Part shown: in pieces, positions 43,694 to 52,790 of the stretch
Layout of the letters: every line of letters begins with the position of its first letter
Position numbering within the stretch: the first letter of the stretch is position 1
DNA from: Firmicutes bacterium ADurb.Bin146
GTDB lineage: Bacteria > Bacillota > Clostridia > DUPQ01
NCBI GenBank assembly: GCA_002070475.1
Contig: MWDI01000024.1
Coordinates: 1 to 64,000 of the forward strand
Length of the DNA: 64,000 nucleotides
Reading direction: 5' to 3'
Program-made: the position numbers and the translations under genes
The notes under the pieces: generated by a model
Databases searched by the model: none
Told to the model about the DNA's origin: nothing
Seen by the model: the letters and a program-made list of their open reading frames with translations, nothing else

Positions 43694-45157
43694 ATGGAAG
43701 AGAAGAAAAAAAAGATGACCACAGATACTGGCGCACCGGTAGCCAATAATCAAGATGTCCTTACTGCTGGAAAAAGAGGACCTATGCTCTTACAAGATGT
43801 ATGGTACCTTGAAAAACTAGCACATTTTGACAGAGAAGTTATACCTGAAAGAAGAATGCATGCCAAAGGCTCAGGAGCATTCGGTGTATTTACAGTAACA
43901 CATGATATAACCAAATATACAAAAGCTAAAATCTTTTCAAAAATAGGAAAGAAAACAGATATGTTCGTAAGATTCTCAACCGTTGCTGGCGAAAGAGGTG
44001 CAGCAGATGCTGAAAGAGATATAAGAGGGTTTGCAATGAAGTTTTATACTGAGGATGGTAACTGGGATTTGGTTGGCAATAACACTCCTGTATTCTTCTT
44101 TAGGGATCCGCTTAAGTTCCCAGATCTTAACCATGCAGTTAAAAGAGACCCCAGAACTAATATGAGAAGCGCTACAAATAACTGGGACTTCTGGACATCA
44201 ATACCTGAAGCTCTTCATCAAGTCACAATTACAATGAGTGATAGAGGCATTCCTTATTCATACAGGCACATGAATGGATATGGGAGCCATACATTCAGCA
44301 TGATTAATGCGAAAAATGAAAGAGTATGGGTAAAATTCACTTTGAAGACAGAACAAGGGATAAAGAATCTTACTGATCAAGAAGCTGAAGCCATAATAGC
44401 AAAAGACAGAGAAAGCCATCAGAGGGACCTATATGAAGCCATAGAGAGAAAAGAATATCCGCGCTGGACCATGTTCATTCAGGTAATGACAGAAGAACAG
44501 GCCAGAAAGATGAAGAATAATCCATTTGACCTTACAAAGGTATGGTTTAAAGGTGAATATCCTCTCATTGAAGTAGGATATTTCGAATTGAACAGAAATC
44601 CTGATAATTACTTTGCACAGGTTGAGCAGGCTGCTTTTAATCCTGCAAATGTAGTTCCTGGAATAGGATTTTCTCCAGACAGGATGCTGCAGGGCAGACT
44701 ATTCTCTTATGGAGATGCGCAACGTTACAGGTTAGGAGTTAATTATAACCTCATTCCTGTTAATGCTCCAAAATATCCATATCACAGTTTTCACCGTGAC
44801 GGATTGATGAGAACAGATGATAATCAGGGCAGTCTTCTCCATTATTACCCTAACTCTTTTGGCGAATGGCAGGATAGTAAAGAATATACTGATCCTCCAC
44901 TTGAACTTGACGGAGCTGCATACAGATGGGATTATCATGAGGATGATGATGATTATTATACCCAACCAGGTAAATTATTCAGGCTTATGACAAAAGAACA
45001 ACAGCAAGCGTTGTTTGAAAATACAGCAAGAAATATGTCTGGCGTGCCTGAATTCATTAAGATAAGGCACATTAAGAACTGCACTAAAGCAGATATCGAG
45101 TATGGAAAAGGCATAGCAGATGCTATGAGTATAGATTTTAAGAAAATTGAATTTTAG
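43694..45157 (+). CDS. katA: Monofunctional haem catalase
   Basis: A 487-residue catalase with distal H56 ([12 protein letters not shown]), N129 ([14 protein letters not shown]) and the haem-ligand Y339 in [14 protein letters not shown]. It breaks hydrogen peroxide into water and oxygen in the cytosol. The small-subunit length lacks the C-terminal flavodoxin-like domain of large catalases. The ATG at 43694 follows AGGAGGAGA; an ATG at 43679 precedes that site. Catalase in an otherwise anaerobic gene setting suggests exposure to oxygen. Confidence 0.97.
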   Translation: MEEKKKKMTTDTGAPVANNQDVLTAGKRGPMLLQDVWYLEKLAHFDREVIPERRMHAKGSGAFGVFTVTHDITKYTKAKIFSKIGKKTDMFVRFSTVAGERGAADAERDIRGFAMKFYTEDGNWDLVGNNTPVFFFRDPLKFPDLNHAVKRDPRTNMRSATNNWDFWTSIPEALHQVTITMSDRGIPYSYRHMNGYGSHTFSMINAKNERVWVKFTLKTEQGIKNLTDQEAEAIIAKDRESHQRDLYEAIERKEYPRWTMFIQVMTEEQARKMKNNPFDLTKVWFKGEYPLIEVGYFELNRNPDNYFAQVEQAAFNPANVVPGIGFSPDRMLQGRLFSYGDAQRYRLGVNYNLIPVNAPKYPYHSFHRDGLMRTDDNQGSLLHYYPNSFGEWQDSKEYTDPPLELDGAAYRWDYHEDDDDYYTQPGKLFRLMTKEQQQALFENTARNMSGVPEFIKIRHIKNCTKADIEYGKGIADAMSIDFKKIEF

Positions 45158-45164
45158 GTGGACT

Positions 45165-45728
45165 ATGACAAGAATTTTTAAACATGATATCCTTCCTCTT
45201 ATAAAAGAAAGATGGTCTCCAAGAGCATATTCAGAGGAGAAGATATCAAAAGATGATCTTTATGCTATTTTAGAGGCTGCAAGCTATGCACCTTCCTGCT
45301 TTAATGAACAGCCATGGCGATTTATACTTGCAGATGACGAAAAAACATTGACAAAAATGAGAAGCATTCTTTATTCAGGTAACTTGCAATGGGCTCAAAA
45401 AGCACCTGTACTTTTACTTATTGCAGCAAAGAAGACTTTTTCATTAAACAATGAGGAAAATTTCTGGCATATGTTCGATACAGGAACAGCTTGGGGGTTT
45501 TTATCTCTGGAAGCTCAGAAAAGAGGAATAATCACGCATGCAATGGGCGGATTTTCTATGAGTAAGGCTAGAAAACTATTTAAAATCTCTGATGACTATG
45601 AAATAGTTACTGTAGTAGCAATAGGCAGGTATGGAGATATCAGTCAGTTAAGTGATGACTTAAAGCAAAGGGAGCATCCTGATACAAGAAAAGATATATC
45701 TGAGCTGCTTCTAAATAAAGGAGAATAA
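45165..45728 (+). CDS. Nitroreductase family flavoprotein
   Basis: A 187-residue FMN-binding reductase: RWSPRAYSEEKISKDDLYAILEAASYAPSCFNEQPWRFI at the start and GIITHAMGGFSMSKARKLFKI for the cofactor pocket. It reduces nitro compounds or quinones with NAD(P)H. It begins seven bases after the catalase stop. The ATG at 45165 follows AGGTGG; an overlapping TTG at 45147 is disregarded. Confidence 0.93.
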   Translation: MTRIFKHDILPLIKERWSPRAYSEEKISKDDLYAILEAASYAPSCFNEQPWRFILADDEKTLTKMRSILYSGNLQWAQKAPVLLLIAAKKTFSLNNEENFWHMFDTGTAWGFLSLEAQKRGIITHAMGGFSMSKARKLFKISDDYEIVTVVAIGRYGDISQLSDDLKQREHPDTRKDISELLLNKGE

Positions 45729-45730
45729 GT

Positions 45731-46585
45731 GTGTTAAGAAAACCTATACAGACTGTAACAGGCATACAGACAACTGATGGTGCCGGAGTAAAACTGGTAA
45801 GAGTAATTGGGAACAGAAATGTATATGATTTTGATCCTTTTCTCATGCTTGATGCTTTTGACTCAAAAGACCCCAAGGATTATGTTAAAGGATTTCCATG
45901 GCATCCACACAGAGGTATAGAGACAGTGACTTATCTTATAAACGGAGATATTAAGCATAACGATAGTCTGGGAAACGAAGGACGTATTTTAGATGGCTGT
46001 TGTCAGTGGATGACGGCAGGTTCCGGTATAATGCATCAGGAGATGCCACAACCAACTGACAGGATGTTAGGAGTGCAATTATGGCTTAACCTCCCAGCTA
46101 AACATAAAATGACTGTTCCAAAATATCATGATATTGAAAAGAAAGATGTGCCACACATACAAAGAGATGGGTATGAAGTACGCATCATATCAGGATCTTT
46201 TGATGGTATCAAGGCTCAGAAGAATGATGAATATGTAAGTGCGGATTTTCTTGATGTTAATTTATCAAAAAATACATCCTTTGAAATTGAAACAGATCCT
46301 GACAATACTTTATTCATATATATTGTTGAAGGAAACGGGTACTTCGCAAAAGACAATAATGTTCTTTACCAATCAAAAAGAGCTATCCTCTTCGGTAGTG
46401 GAAAAACTTTCCATGTAAAAGCTGATGAAGATGGAATGAGATTCTTTTTGTTCTGTGCTAAACCGTTAAAAGAACCTATAGCATGGGGCGGCCCAATTGT
46501 AATGAACACAAAAGAGGAATTGCAGAAGGCTTTTGATGATCTTTCGCAAGGAAAATTCATAGATAATATTAACATAAATTACTGA
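45731..46585 (+). CDS. Pirin family protein
   Basis: A 284-residue bicupin. The N-terminal cupin carries the pirin metal site (FPWHPHRGIETVTYLINGDIKHNDSLGN, GSGIMHQEMP), and the C-terminal cupin lacks a clear site. Bacterial pirins often have quercetin 2,3-dioxygenase activity or redox-linked roles. The GTG start at 45731 follows AAAGGAG and is two bases after the nitroreductase stop, so this is a catalase-nitroreductase-pirin operon. Confidence 0.93.
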   Translation: MLRKPIQTVTGIQTTDGAGVKLVRVIGNRNVYDFDPFLMLDAFDSKDPKDYVKGFPWHPHRGIETVTYLINGDIKHNDSLGNEGRILDGCCQWMTAGSGIMHQEMPQPTDRMLGVQLWLNLPAKHKMTVPKYHDIEKKDVPHIQRDGYEVRIISGSFDGIKAQKNDEYVSADFLDVNLSKNTSFEIETDPDNTLFIYIVEGNGYFAKDNNVLYQSKRAILFGSGKTFHVKADEDGMRFFLFCAKPLKEPIAWGGPIVMNTKEELQKAFDDLSQGKFIDNININY

Positions 46586-46638
46586 TAGACAATAATTCGT
46601 TTGTCGGATATAATAAATTTCTAACAATACTTAGTATT
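46586..46638 (+). promoter_or_regulatory. Promoter and palindrome ahead of desulfoferrodoxin
   Basis: TAGACA (46586-46591), a 17-base spacer and a perfect TATAAT (46609-46614). The 13-bp palindrome AATACT-t-AGTATT (46626-46638) lies just downstream of the expected transcription start, where a repressor would block initiation. Confidence 0.6.
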
Positions 46639-46655
46639 AAGAAGGGAGAAGTACA

Positions 46656-47048
46656 ATGAAAAAAGAACAGCATAAATTTTTTATTTGCAGGCATTGTGGA
46701 AATATCATAGGTATGATTCACAATTCAGGTGTACCCATCGTATGTTGTGGGGAAGAAATGGAAGAATTAGTTGCTAACACTTCTGATGGCACATATGAGA
46801 AGCATGTACCAGTAGTAAAGAAGGAGGGTAACCATATTATTGTTGAAATAGGATCAATTCCTCATCCTATGCTTAAAGAACACTATATAATGTGGGTTTA
46901 TCTTGAAACAGAAAAGGGCGGACAGCGTAAATCACTTCTTCCGGGAGAAAAACCTGCAGTTACATTTGCACTTACTGATGATGACAAGGCGGTTGCTGCA
47001 TATGAATATTGCAATCTCCATGGACTATGGAAAGCTGATGTAAAATAG
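46656..47048 (+). CDS. dfx: Desulfoferrodoxin (superoxide reductase)
   Basis: A 130-residue two-iron superoxide reductase. The N-terminal desulforedoxin-like centre has CRHCGN and the CC pair; the catalytic centre has His in EKHVPV, the PHPMLKEHYI ligands and Cys/His in YCNLHGLW. It reduces superoxide to hydrogen peroxide without producing oxygen, and the catalase upstream could remove the product. Rubredoxin, its electron donor, is the next gene. Confidence 0.96.
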   Translation: MKKEQHKFFICRHCGNIIGMIHNSGVPIVCCGEEMEELVANTSDGTYEKHVPVVKKEGNHIIVEIGSIPHPMLKEHYIMWVYLETEKGGQRKSLLPGEKPAVTFALTDDDKAVAAYEYCNLHGLWKADVK

Positions 47049-47087
47049 TATATATTTATCAGTATAATTATTGAGGAGGTATTTTCT

Positions 47088-47246
47088 GTGAAAAAATATG
47101 TATGTACAGTATGTGGTTATATTTACGACGAAGAAGAGGGTGATCCAGATAACGGTGTAGCAGCTGGCACGAAATGGGAAGATGTGCCTGAAGATTGGGT
47201 ATGCCCATTATGCGGAGCTTCTAAAGAAGATTTTGAAGAAGAATAA
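47088..47246 (+). CDS. Rubredoxin
   Basis: A 52-residue gene with a GTG start after GAGGAGG. It encodes the classic fold with both iron-binding pairs: [15 protein letters not shown] near the start and [11 protein letters not shown] near the end. It carries single electrons to superoxide reductase and peroxidases. It is 39 bases after desulfoferrodoxin and followed by a terminator. Confidence 0.97.
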   Translation: MKKYVCTVCGYIYDEEEGDPDNGVAAGTKWEDVPEDWVCPLCGASKEDFEEE

Positions 47247-47274
47247 TAATTCTCGAAATCTTGCATAATTCCAG

Positions 47275-47302
47275 AAAAAATGGCTTTTTAAGCCGTTTTT
47301 TT
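47275..47302 (+). terminator. Rho-independent terminator after rubredoxin
   Basis: AAAAAATGGCTT and AAGCCGTTTTTTTT pair through GGCTT/AAGCC plus flanking A-T pairs. A run of eight T follows. It separates the oxygen-defence genes from the aromatic operon. Confidence 0.85.
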
Positions 47303-47304
47303 TA

Positions 47305-47337
47305 TTGACAAATTTATTTATGATGTGTTACTATGAT
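47305..47337 (+). promoter_or_regulatory. Promoter of the aromatic operon
   Basis: A perfect TTGACA at 47305-47310 with TACTAT 18 bases on (47329-47334), overlapping TATGAT at 47332-47337. Transcription would begin near 47341, just before the leader ribosome site AGGAG. Confidence 0.6.
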
Positions 47338-47355
47338 TTAAATCAGGAGAATGAA

Positions 47356-47448
47356 ATGAAGCAATTGTTTTTTACAGCTGAATATTACTACTTTTACTTT
47401 TACTTTAATGGTAAAAAGGTATTTACTGCAAAAAACAATAGCCGATAG
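47356..47448 (+). CDS. Leader peptide of the aromatic amino acid operon (Tyr/Phe-rich)
   Basis: A 30-residue open frame: ATG at 47356, six bases after AGGAG, TAG at 47446-47448. Ten of its first 17 residues are aromatic: FF at 5-6 and the run YYYFYFYF at 10-17. Such a run has no structural purpose and is the hallmark of a leader that makes ribosomes stall when charged tRNA-Tyr or tRNA-Phe is scarce. It lies between the operon promoter and a terminator, with pairing segments correctly placed. Confidence 0.85.
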   Translation: MKQLFFTAEYYYFYFYFNGKKVFTAKNNSR

Positions 47449-47509
47449 ATTAGTATTAAAGAGGTTAACAAAGGTTTCGCAGTGAATATCCACAGTGAAA
47501 CCTTTTTTT
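47418..47509 (+). promoter_or_regulatory. Transcription attenuator of the aromatic operon
   Basis: The terminator stem AAAGGTTTC (47470-47478) pairs with GAAACCTTT (47497-47505) and ends in seven T. The competing antiterminator is 47418-47429 (GGTATTTACTGC) pairing with 47479-47490 (GCAGTGAATATC), 12 bp with two G-U pairs, which uses bases inside the terminator hairpin. A ribosome stalled on codons 10-17 (to 47406) leaves the first segment free. One that reaches the leader stop covers it and the terminator forms. Read directly from pairing; not tested. Confidence 0.8.
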
Positions 47510-47533
47510 GTATCATTAAAAGGAGGCTTTACA

Positions 47534-48535
47534 ATGATAGCAGTATTAAAACCAAATGCTCCACAGGCTCAGATTGATAATCTTATCGCATGGTTCAAAG
47601 ACCAGGGACTAAATGTACATGTATCCATCGGGGAATATCAGACAATCTTAGGATTGATTGGAGATACAAGCAAGATAGATATTGAATTACTTGAGGTTTT
47701 GGATATTGTCGAGTCTGTTAAAAGAATAACTGAACCATTTAAAAATGCTAACAGGAAATTCCATCCCGACAATACAGTTATAAAAATAGGTGATGTGCTT
47801 ATCGGTAACGGTCATTTTGTAATGATTGCTGGACCATGTTCTGTAGAATCAGAAAACCAGGTATTGGAAGTAGCTACGAAAGTACAATCCGCTGGAGCCA
47901 ATATGTTAAGGGGTGGAGCATTCAAACCACGTACCTCACCATATGATTTTCAGGGTATGAGGGCTGAAGGCATTGAACTTTTGCTAAAAGCAAAAAGAAT
48001 AACCGGAATGCCTATTGTATCCGAAATAATGAATGCTAATCATCTTCCATTATTTGAGGATGTTGATGTAATCCAGGTAGGAGCAAGAAATATGCAGAAC
48101 TTTGAATTGTTGAAAGAACTTGGTAAAACAAAAAAGACTATTCTGTTAAAAAGAGGGCTAGCAAATACTCTTAAGGAATTACTGATGAGTGCTGAATATA
48201 TAATGGCAGAAGGTAATGAAAATATTATCTTGTGTGAACGAGGTATTCGCACATTTGAAACATATACAAGAAACACCATTGATCTTTCAGCTATACCTAT
48301 GCTTAAAGAGTTAAGCCATCTTCCTGTAATTGTTGACCCAAGCCATGCTACAGGTATAGCAAAACTTGTTCCTCCTATGGCTTTAGCATCTGCTGCAGCA
48401 GGCGCAGACGGACTGATGATTGAAGTACATAATGACCCTGTGCATGCGCTATGTGATGGAATGCAATCACTTACACCTCAGCAATATGCTGATGTTGCAG
48501 ATAAAGTGCGTAAAATACGTGAGGTTATAAAATGA
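47534..48535 (+). CDS. aroF: 3-Deoxy-7-phosphoheptulonate (DAHP) synthase
   Basis: A 333-residue type I-beta DAHP synthase. The N-terminal ferredoxin-like regulatory domain covers about 1-70, then the barrel with IAGPCSVES, MLRGGAFKPRTSPYDFQG and PVIVDPSHATG. It condenses PEP and erythrose 4-phosphate, the first step of the shikimate pathway. The regulatory domain usually mediates feedback by Tyr or Phe. The ATG at 47534 follows AAAGGAGG. It is the first structural gene after the attenuator. Confidence 0.96.
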   Translation: MIAVLKPNAPQAQIDNLIAWFKDQGLNVHVSIGEYQTILGLIGDTSKIDIELLEVLDIVESVKRITEPFKNANRKFHPDNTVIKIGDVLIGNGHFVMIAGPCSVESENQVLEVATKVQSAGANMLRGGAFKPRTSPYDFQGMRAEGIELLLKAKRITGMPIVSEIMNANHLPLFEDVDVIQVGARNMQNFELLKELGKTKKTILLKRGLANTLKELLMSAEYIMAEGNENIILCERGIRTFETYTRNTIDLSAIPMLKELSHLPVIVDPSHATGIAKLVPPMALASAAAGADGLMIEVHNDPVHALCDGMQSLTPQQYADVADKVRKIREVIK

Positions 48536-49368
48536 AAATTGGAATTGTTGGTTTAGGGCTTATAGGGGGATCTTTAGCAAAAGCATATAAGGAATATTCT
48601 GATAACATAGTTTATGGATATGATATAAATAAACCTGTTCAGGATATCGCTTTAATGAGCAAGACCATCGATTATGTGCTTGATATTTCTACAATACCGT
48701 TATGCGATTGCATATTCATTGCCCTTTACCCTTCAGCAACTATTAATTATCTCAAGCAAAATGCATGCTTCATATCAAAAAATACTATTGTTATGGATAC
48801 ATGCGGAACAAAAAGAAAAGTTTGTGAAGCTGGATTTAAAATTGCATCTGAATATGGTTTTGTTTTTGCAGGAGGTCATCCAATGGCTGGAAAGCAAAAC
48901 TCAGGATTCAAGTACAGCAGTGCTACTTTATTCAAGGATGCATATATGATTGTGGTTCCAGATTCCACTGATAATATACGTGTCCTTGAAAAGATAAAAA
49001 AAATACTGGAACCTTTATTATTCAAGCATATTACTATAACGACTGCCAATAAGCATGATAAAATGATAGCGTTCACTTCTCAAATGGCACATCTGGTCTC
49101 AAATGCATATATTAAAAGTCCTACAGCGAAAGCACATAAGGGTTTTTCAGCAGGCAGTTATAAAGACTTAACTAGAGTAGCATATCTAAATGAAGAAATG
49201 TGGACAGAATTATTTTTAGAAAATAAAGATAATCTTGTAAATGAATTGGATTATCTCATGAATCAACTCATGGAATACAAAAAAGCCTTAACGGATAATA
49301 ATGAGAATGAACTGAAAAAACTGCTTGTAGAGGGTAAAATCTGTAAAGAAGAGGTCGACGGAAGATGA
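48532..49368 (+). CDS. tyrA: Prephenate dehydrogenase
   Basis: A 278-residue NAD-dependent enzyme: GIVGLGLIGGSLAKAYK at the N-terminus, GGHPMAGKQNSGF and the later AHLVSNAY. It oxidatively decarboxylates prephenate to 4-hydroxyphenylpyruvate on the way to tyrosine. No fused chorismate mutase or ACT domain is present. It overlaps aroF by four bases (ATGA) and aroB by four. Confidence 0.95.
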   Translation: MKIGIVGLGLIGGSLAKAYKEYSDNIVYGYDINKPVQDIALMSKTIDYVLDISTIPLCDCIFIALYPSATINYLKQNACFISKNTIVMDTCGTKRKVCEAGFKIASEYGFVFAGGHPMAGKQNSGFKYSSATLFKDAYMIVVPDSTDNIRVLEKIKKILEPLLFKHITITTANKHDKMIAFTSQMAHLVSNAYIKSPTAKAHKGFSAGSYKDLTRVAYLNEEMWTELFLENKDNLVNELDYLMNQLMEYKKALTDNNENELKKLLVEGKICKEEVDGR

Positions 49369-50426
49369 AGAAGGTTGTGGTTAAAAGCTCGAAAAAATAT
49401 GAAATTTTGATTGATAGAGATATTTTATCGAAAATATATGGATATATTAACCCAATACTAAAAGGAAATCACATATACATTATAACAGATGACATTGTTG
49501 ACAGATTATATGGTTCTGTTTTAACAAGTCAATTAAAAAATGAAAACATTATAGTTTATAAATATATAATACCAAACGGTGAAAAATCTAAGAATTCCGA
49601 TAATTACATTGCAATTCTCAATGATATGGCTGTAAAAGGTATTTCAAGAACAGATTCTGTAATTGCTTTCGGAGGAGGTGTCCCTGGAGACCTTGCAGGC
49701 TTTGTAGCAGCTACCTACCAACGAGGAATATCTTTAATTCAGATTCCCACCACGCTTCTTGCTGCAGTAGATTCTTCAGTAGGCGGTAAAACAGCAATAG
49801 ACCTTAAACAAGGTAAGAATCTGGCTGGAGCATTTTATCAGCCAGATATGGTAATATGCGACCTTTCTTTAATGAATACTCTACCAGATGATGTTTTTAA
49901 GGATGGATGCGCCGAAGTAATAAAATATGGGATTCTTGCTGGAAATCCTATATTCGATCAGCTTAAAAACCCTATCAAAAAAAATATTGAAAGTATCGTT
50001 TACAGATGTATAAAGATAAAAAGAGATATTGTTCAGAAAGATGAAAAGGATAAAAACATCCGTCAACTTCTCAATCTTGGTCATACAATAGCTCATGCTA
50101 TTGAACTGCTTAGCGGATATACAGTTTCTCATGGTGAAGCTGTAGCAAAAGGTCTTTTATTAATTGCTAAAATATCATACACACAGGGGTTCTGTTCAAA
50201 GGCGGTTTTAGACCGGATAACAGATATACTAGATGTTTATGGTTTTGATACTGACCCTATATACAAAGAAAAGGACATAGCTAGCGCAATCATTATGGAC
50301 AAAAAAAGAAACAATGAGTATATAAACCTTATTCTCATTGAAGATATAGGAAAGTGTGTAATCAAAAAAACCAGCATGTCGGATTTAAATAATATGATAC
50401 AAAAGGCAATGGATTACAGGGGATAA
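49365..50426 (+). CDS. aroB: 3-Dehydroquinate synthase
   Basis: A 353-residue enzyme with the NAD-binding FGGGVPGDLAGFVAATYQRGI, PTTLLAAVDSSVGGKTAID and metal ligands in FKDGCAEVIKYGI, LNLGHTIAHAIE and SHGEAVAKG. It cyclises DAHP to 3-dehydroquinate. It overlaps tyrA by four bases and is one base from aroA. Confidence 0.97.
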   Translation: MKKVVVKSSKKYEILIDRDILSKIYGYINPILKGNHIYIITDDIVDRLYGSVLTSQLKNENIIVYKYIIPNGEKSKNSDNYIAILNDMAVKGISRTDSVIAFGGGVPGDLAGFVAATYQRGISLIQIPTTLLAAVDSSVGGKTAIDLKQGKNLAGAFYQPDMVICDLSLMNTLPDDVFKDGCAEVIKYGILAGNPIFDQLKNPIKKNIESIVYRCIKIKRDIVQKDEKDKNIRQLLNLGHTIAHAIELLSGYTVSHGEAVAKGLLLIAKISYTQGFCSKAVLDRITDILDVYGFDTDPIYKEKDIASAIIMDKKRNNEYINLILIEDIGKCVIKKTSMSDLNNMIQKAMDYRG

Positions 50427-50427
50427 T

Positions 50428-51693
50428 ATGGATATATCGGTAACTATAAAAAATCCTTTCGGACATATAAAAGCAATAACATCTAAATCCTATGCACATA
50501 GGCATCTCATATGTTCGGTATTGTCAGACGCACCTAACTTTATTGGGATAACAGATTCCTCTGATGATATTGATGCTACCATCCAGTGTCTTAATGCATT
50601 AGGGGCAGATATTGTACATATAGAAAATGGTTTTTCTGTGAAACCAATAAAAACAGTAACAAAAGATGCAATGTTAGACTGCAATGAATCAGGTTCCACA
50701 TTCCGTTTTCTACTTCCCATAACCTGTGCACTAGGAGCAGAATCTTCTTTCATAATGAAACCAGGACTTGCATATAGACCAATCACTCCGCTGTACAGAC
50801 AGCTTGCTGATAAAGGATGTAACTTGTCACCTGAAGGCAGTATACCATTTAATACAAAAGGGCAGCTTAAAAACGGTATATTTGAATTAGCAGGCAATGT
50901 ATCCTCTCAATATATAACAGGCCTTCTTTTATCACTCCCTCTTCTAAAAAATAGCAGTAGCATTATTTTAACATCACCTTTAGAATCTTCAGGTTATGTA
51001 GATATAACAATAGATGTATTATCCAAATATGATGTAGAAATTAAGAGGATAGAAAACGGATTTATTATACCTGGTAATGCAAGATATCATTCAAGCGGAA
51101 AGGCTGACGTGGAAAAAGACTGGTCTAACGCAGCATTTTTTCTGTGTGCAGGAGCCTTATCAGAAAAAGGTGTAACAGTGGAAGGATTAAATACTGCATC
51201 GTATCAGAAAGACAGAATAGTACTGGATATCTTGAAAAAGATGGGTGCAAATGTATCTGTACAGAGCAATTTTATAACAGTAAAAAGAAACAGGTTAAGT
51301 GCAACTGATATTGATGCTTCGGAAATACCCGATCTTGTACCAATTATTTCCCTTATAGCCAGTGTCTCTGAAGGAACCACCTGTATTTTCAATGCTAAAA
51401 GACTTAGGATAAAAGAAAGCGATAGATTATCTTCAACTTGTGATATGCTTAAAAAGCTTGGAGCATCAATAGAAGAAAGGAAGGACTCTTTGGTTATAAA
51501 AGGAAAAAGTATATTGGATGGGGGGATTGTTTATTCACATAATGATCACAGGATAGCTATGACAGCTGCTATTGCATCAATCGTTACTAAGGATACAGTT
51601 ACAATAAAGGATGCTCAAGCTGTAAACAAGTCATATCCTGCCTTTTTTAATGATTTTGTAAAAATAGGCGGTATAACAGAAAGGATTAAATAA
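50428..51693 (+). CDS. aroA: 5-Enolpyruvylshikimate-3-phosphate (EPSP) synthase
   Basis: A 421-residue two-domain enzyme with SKSYAHRHLICSVL, LDCNESGSTFRFLLPI and a late RIKESDRLSS. It transfers enolpyruvyl from PEP to shikimate 3-phosphate. The segment near the glyphosate-sensing residues reads DCNESGSTFRFLLPIT, in place of the NAGTAMRPL seen in class I enzymes, consistent with a class II-like form. Nearly abutting aroB and aroC. Confidence 0.96.
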   Translation: MDISVTIKNPFGHIKAITSKSYAHRHLICSVLSDAPNFIGITDSSDDIDATIQCLNALGADIVHIENGFSVKPIKTVTKDAMLDCNESGSTFRFLLPITCALGAESSFIMKPGLAYRPITPLYRQLADKGCNLSPEGSIPFNTKGQLKNGIFELAGNVSSQYITGLLLSLPLLKNSSSIILTSPLESSGYVDITIDVLSKYDVEIKRIENGFIIPGNARYHSSGKADVEKDWSNAAFFLCAGALSEKGVTVEGLNTASYQKDRIVLDILKKMGANVSVQSNFITVKRNRLSATDIDASEIPDLVPIISLIASVSEGTTCIFNAKRLRIKESDRLSSTCDMLKKLGASIEERKDSLVIKGKSILDGGIVYSHNDHRIAMTAAIASIVTKDTVTIKDAQAVNKSYPAFFNDFVKIGGITERIK

Positions 51694-51694
51694 A

Positions 51695-52786
51695 ATGTCT
51701 TCAGTATTCGGGAAAAATTTAATAGTTACAATTTTTGGGCAATCACATTCCAAAGCTATAGGAGTATGTCTTGACAACCTTCCTGCGGGTTTTGAAATAG
51801 ATATGGAAGATCTATCAGATTTTATGAAAAGAAGAAGTTCTATTAATAAACCATATTCTACAAAAAGAAAAGAAAAAGACCAAGTGGAATTTCTTTCTGG
51901 GCTGGTCGGAAACACTACATGCGGAGCTCCATTATGCGCAATAATATACAACAATGATATTAAACCTCAGGATTACGAATCCATAAAAAATATATTAAGA
52001 CCTTCTCATGCAGATTATACTGCACAAATGAAATACAAAGGTTACCAGGATCCAACAGGCGGAGGGCATTTTTCAGGTAGAATGACCGCACCATTATGTA
52101 TAGCGGGAGCCATATGCTTACAGATACTAAAAAGCGAAGGTATTAAAATACATGCACACATAAAGAAGATATATGATGTTGAAGATATATCATTTAATCC
52201 TATAGGAAATAATGAGGATAATATTAAAAAACTTATGGAAAATGATTTTCCAGTAATTGATATTAATAAAGGAATACTTATGCAAGAACAGATACACAAA
52301 GCATCGCAGAATCTTGATTCTCTAGGAGGTATTATTGAATGTGCTGTATATGGTCTGCCAGCAGGAATTGGTGATCCTATGTTTGACGGCATAGAAAATA
52401 ACATATCAAAAGCTATATTTGCTATCCCGGCTGTAAAAGGTATTGAGTTTGGCAATGGCTTTTCATGCGCTGATTTAAAAGGTTCTGAAAATAATGATGC
52501 CTTTTACGTCGAAAACAATAAAGTACTTACTAAAACAAATAACCATGGTGGAATATTAGGAGGCATTAGCTCTGGTATGCCTTTAATCTTCAAGGTAGCA
52601 TTAAAAGCTACACCATCAATAGGAATTGAACAAGACAGTGTAAATTTGTCTCAAATGAAAAACGAAAAATTAAGAATTAACGGAAGGCATGACCCTTGTA
52701 TAGTTCCAAGAGCAGTTCCCTGCGTGGAAGCTGCAGCAGCAATCGCTCTTTTAGATATGTTTATGTCATTCAGGATATGGAGGTAG
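51695..52786 (+). CDS. aroC: Chorismate synthase
   Basis: A 363-residue FMN enzyme with GQSHSKAIGVCLDNLPAGF at the start, GGGHFSGRMTAPL in the middle and RHDPCIVPRAVPCVEAAAA near the end. It removes phosphate from EPSP to give chorismate and needs reduced FMN, supplied in trans by flavin reductases. It starts one base after aroA. Confidence 0.97.
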   Translation: MSSVFGKNLIVTIFGQSHSKAIGVCLDNLPAGFEIDMEDLSDFMKRRSSINKPYSTKRKEKDQVEFLSGLVGNTTCGAPLCAIIYNNDIKPQDYESIKNILRPSHADYTAQMKYKGYQDPTGGGHFSGRMTAPLCIAGAICLQILKSEGIKIHAHIKKIYDVEDISFNPIGNNEDNIKKLMENDFPVIDINKGILMQEQIHKASQNLDSLGGIIECAVYGLPAGIGDPMFDGIENNISKAIFAIPAVKGIEFGNGFSCADLKGSENNDAFYVENNKVLTKTNNHGGILGGISSGMPLIFKVALKATPSIGIEQDSVNLSQMKNEKLRINGRHDPCIVPRAVPCVEAAAAIALLDMFMSFRIWR

Positions 52787-52790
52787 AGAT

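Noticed and set aside
47351..47359. Alternative leader start at 47351
   Set aside because: This ATG reads only Met-Lys and a stop; the ATG at 47356 gives the aromatic leader with proper spacing to AGGAG.
47310..47533. T-box riboswitch ahead of aroF
   Set aside because: No conserved T-box bulge sequence, specifier stem or sufficient length; the leader peptide and alternative stems explain the region.
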